Below, piece after piece: positions 13,777-14,531 of a stretch of DNA of 14,531 nucleotides. The DNA lies in the NCBI GenBank assembly GCA_002297545.1, contig DBLZ01000030.1:1-14531 (forward strand), read 5' to 3'. Below the pieces are notes generated by a model. That model ran no database searches. It had not been told where the DNA came from and was given only the letters and a program-made list of their open reading frames with translations. Origin of the DNA: Prevotellaceae bacterium UBA711 (GTDB lineage Bacteria > Bacteroidota > Bacteroidia > Bacteroidales > Bacteroidaceae). Made by a program: the position numbers and the translations under genes. The first letter of the stretch is position 1. Each line of letters opens with the position of its first letter.

Positions 13777-14531
13777 ATGAGTTACGGACTACTGAAGGGA
13801 AAAAGAGGTATCATCTTTGGCGCGCTCAACGAGCAATCCATAGCATGGAAAGTGGCCACGAGGGCAGTGGAGGAGGGTGCTACACTCACTCTGTCCAACA
13901 CGGCCATAGCCATACGCATGGGGCAGTTGAATGAATTGGCCGAGAGGCTTGGGTGTGAGGTTATTCCTGCCGATGCAACCAGTTTCGAGGATTTGCAGGA
14001 GGTGTTTCGCCGTTCCGTGGAGGTGCTGGGAGGCAAGATAGACTTTGTGCTCCACTCCATTGGCATGTCGCCCAACGTCCGCAAGGGACGCACATACGAC
14101 AATCTGGACTATGGCATGCTGGGCAAGACGCTGGACATAAGCGCCATATCGTTCCATAAGATGTTGCAGGCGGCCAAGCAGCAGGATGCCATAGCGGAAT
14201 ACGGTTCGGTGGTGGCGCTGACCTACATGGCTGCCCAGCGTACCATGTACGGATACAACGATATGGCCGATGCCAAGGCCCTGCTGGAGTCCATCGCACG
14301 TAGCTTTGGATATATATATGGCCGCGAGCATCATGTGCGCATCAACACTGTGTCGCAGTCGCCAACCATGACTACGGCAGGCAGCGGTGTCAAGGGGATG
14401 GACCGTCTATTTGATTTCGCCAACCGCATGTCTCCCCTGGGTAATGCCAGTGCCGACGAATGTGCCGATTACTGCGTGACGCTATTCTCGGATCTCACAC
14501 GCAAGGTGACTATGCAGAACCTCTATCATGA
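13777..14531 (+). CDS. fabI: Enoyl-[acyl-carrier-protein] reductase FabI (3' end cut by window)
   Basis: The frame from ATG 13777 runs open to the window edge, giving 251 residues; the family usually has about 260-290, so only the C-terminus is missing. It is an atypical short-chain dehydrogenase/reductase. GALNEQSIAW (15-24) is the FabI form of the nucleotide loop, VLHSIGMSP (91-99) the central strand, and Tyr150, Tyr160 and Lys167 give the Y-x9-Y-x6-K catalytic pattern. PTMTTAGSGVKG and the MSPLGN segment (218-223) match the substrate-loop and C-terminal regions of FabI. It reduces trans-2-enoyl-ACP with NAD(P)H in the last step of each fatty acid elongation cycle, in the cytoplasm. It has its own promoter, and the palindrome array lies about 120-210 bp upstream of the -7 box, so regulation by that array is possible but unproven. 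Confidence 0.95.
   Translation, partial: MSYGLLKGKRGIIFGALNEQSIAWKVATRAVEEGATLTLSNTAIAIRMGQLNELAERLGCEVIPADATSFEDLQEVFRRSVEVLGGKIDFVLHSIGMSPNVRKGRTYDNLDYGMLGKTLDISAISFHKMLQAAKQQDAIAEYGSVVALTYMAAQRTMYGYNDMADAKALLESIARSFGYIYGREHHVRINTVSQSPTMTTAGSGVKGMDRLFDFANRMSPLGNASADECADYCVTLFSDLTRKVTMQNLYH

Noticed and set aside
13589..13780. Small plus-strand open frame of 63 codons before fabI
   Set aside because: It spans the fabI promoter and overlaps the fabI start in another frame. Its translation shows no family features.

Overview
This window looks like ordinary chromosome from a Bacteroidales bacterium, probably Prevotellaceae or a close relative, with roughly balanced GC. The evidence is the gene families (a TamL-type Omp85 lipoprotein, a single-chain Fe-S L-serine dehydratase, an OMPP1/FadL-like barrel, a lone TonB-dependent receptor with a carboxypeptidase-regulatory-like domain, and Bacteroidetes-type FabI), the Bacteroidetes promoter signature (TTTG, about 17-20 bp, TAnnTTTG) before three transcription units, and the absence of clear Shine-Dalgarno sequences. 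I see no transposase, integrase, phage gene, CRISPR array, defence system, rRNA or tRNA.

Layout. (1) 1-180 is the 3' end of prmA. A promoter directly after it drives two plus-strand envelope genes: a secreted low-complexity protein (260-1366) and an OMPP1/FadL-like outer-membrane barrel (1421-3037). These end at a strong terminator. (2) A convergent minus-strand gene, 3193-5409, encodes a TamL-like outer-membrane assembly lipoprotein whose annotated ATG seems to lie inside its signal peptide. (3) A minus-strand run from 10878 down to 5623 holds seven closely spaced genes: nitroreductase, DUF2520/Rossmann protein, KdsC phosphatase, Maf pyrophosphatase, a lipoprotein, L-serine dehydratase and an orphan protein with a very acidic tail. 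A good promoter with an inverted repeat sits at its head. (4) Divergent from this run is a TonB-dependent receptor (11032-13410). (5) A 366-bp intergenic region holds four palindromic units centred exactly 22 bp apart, a terminator-like hairpin made from the last two, and a promoter for fabI (13777 to the window end, truncated).

Themes. Most genes are envelope or housekeeping functions: KdsC makes Kdo for lipid A/LPS, FabI makes fatty acids, TamL assembles outer-membrane proteins, and the FadL-like and TonB-dependent barrels import small molecules. The minus-strand cluster couples envelope sugar synthesis with nucleotide-pool housecleaning (Maf) and serine catabolism, probably through co-transcription rather than one pathway. 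The most unusual features are the 22-bp palindrome array before fabI, the missing canonical start of tamL, the paired -7 boxes at 10889-10910, and the ATGA coupling of a lipoprotein to L-serine dehydratase.
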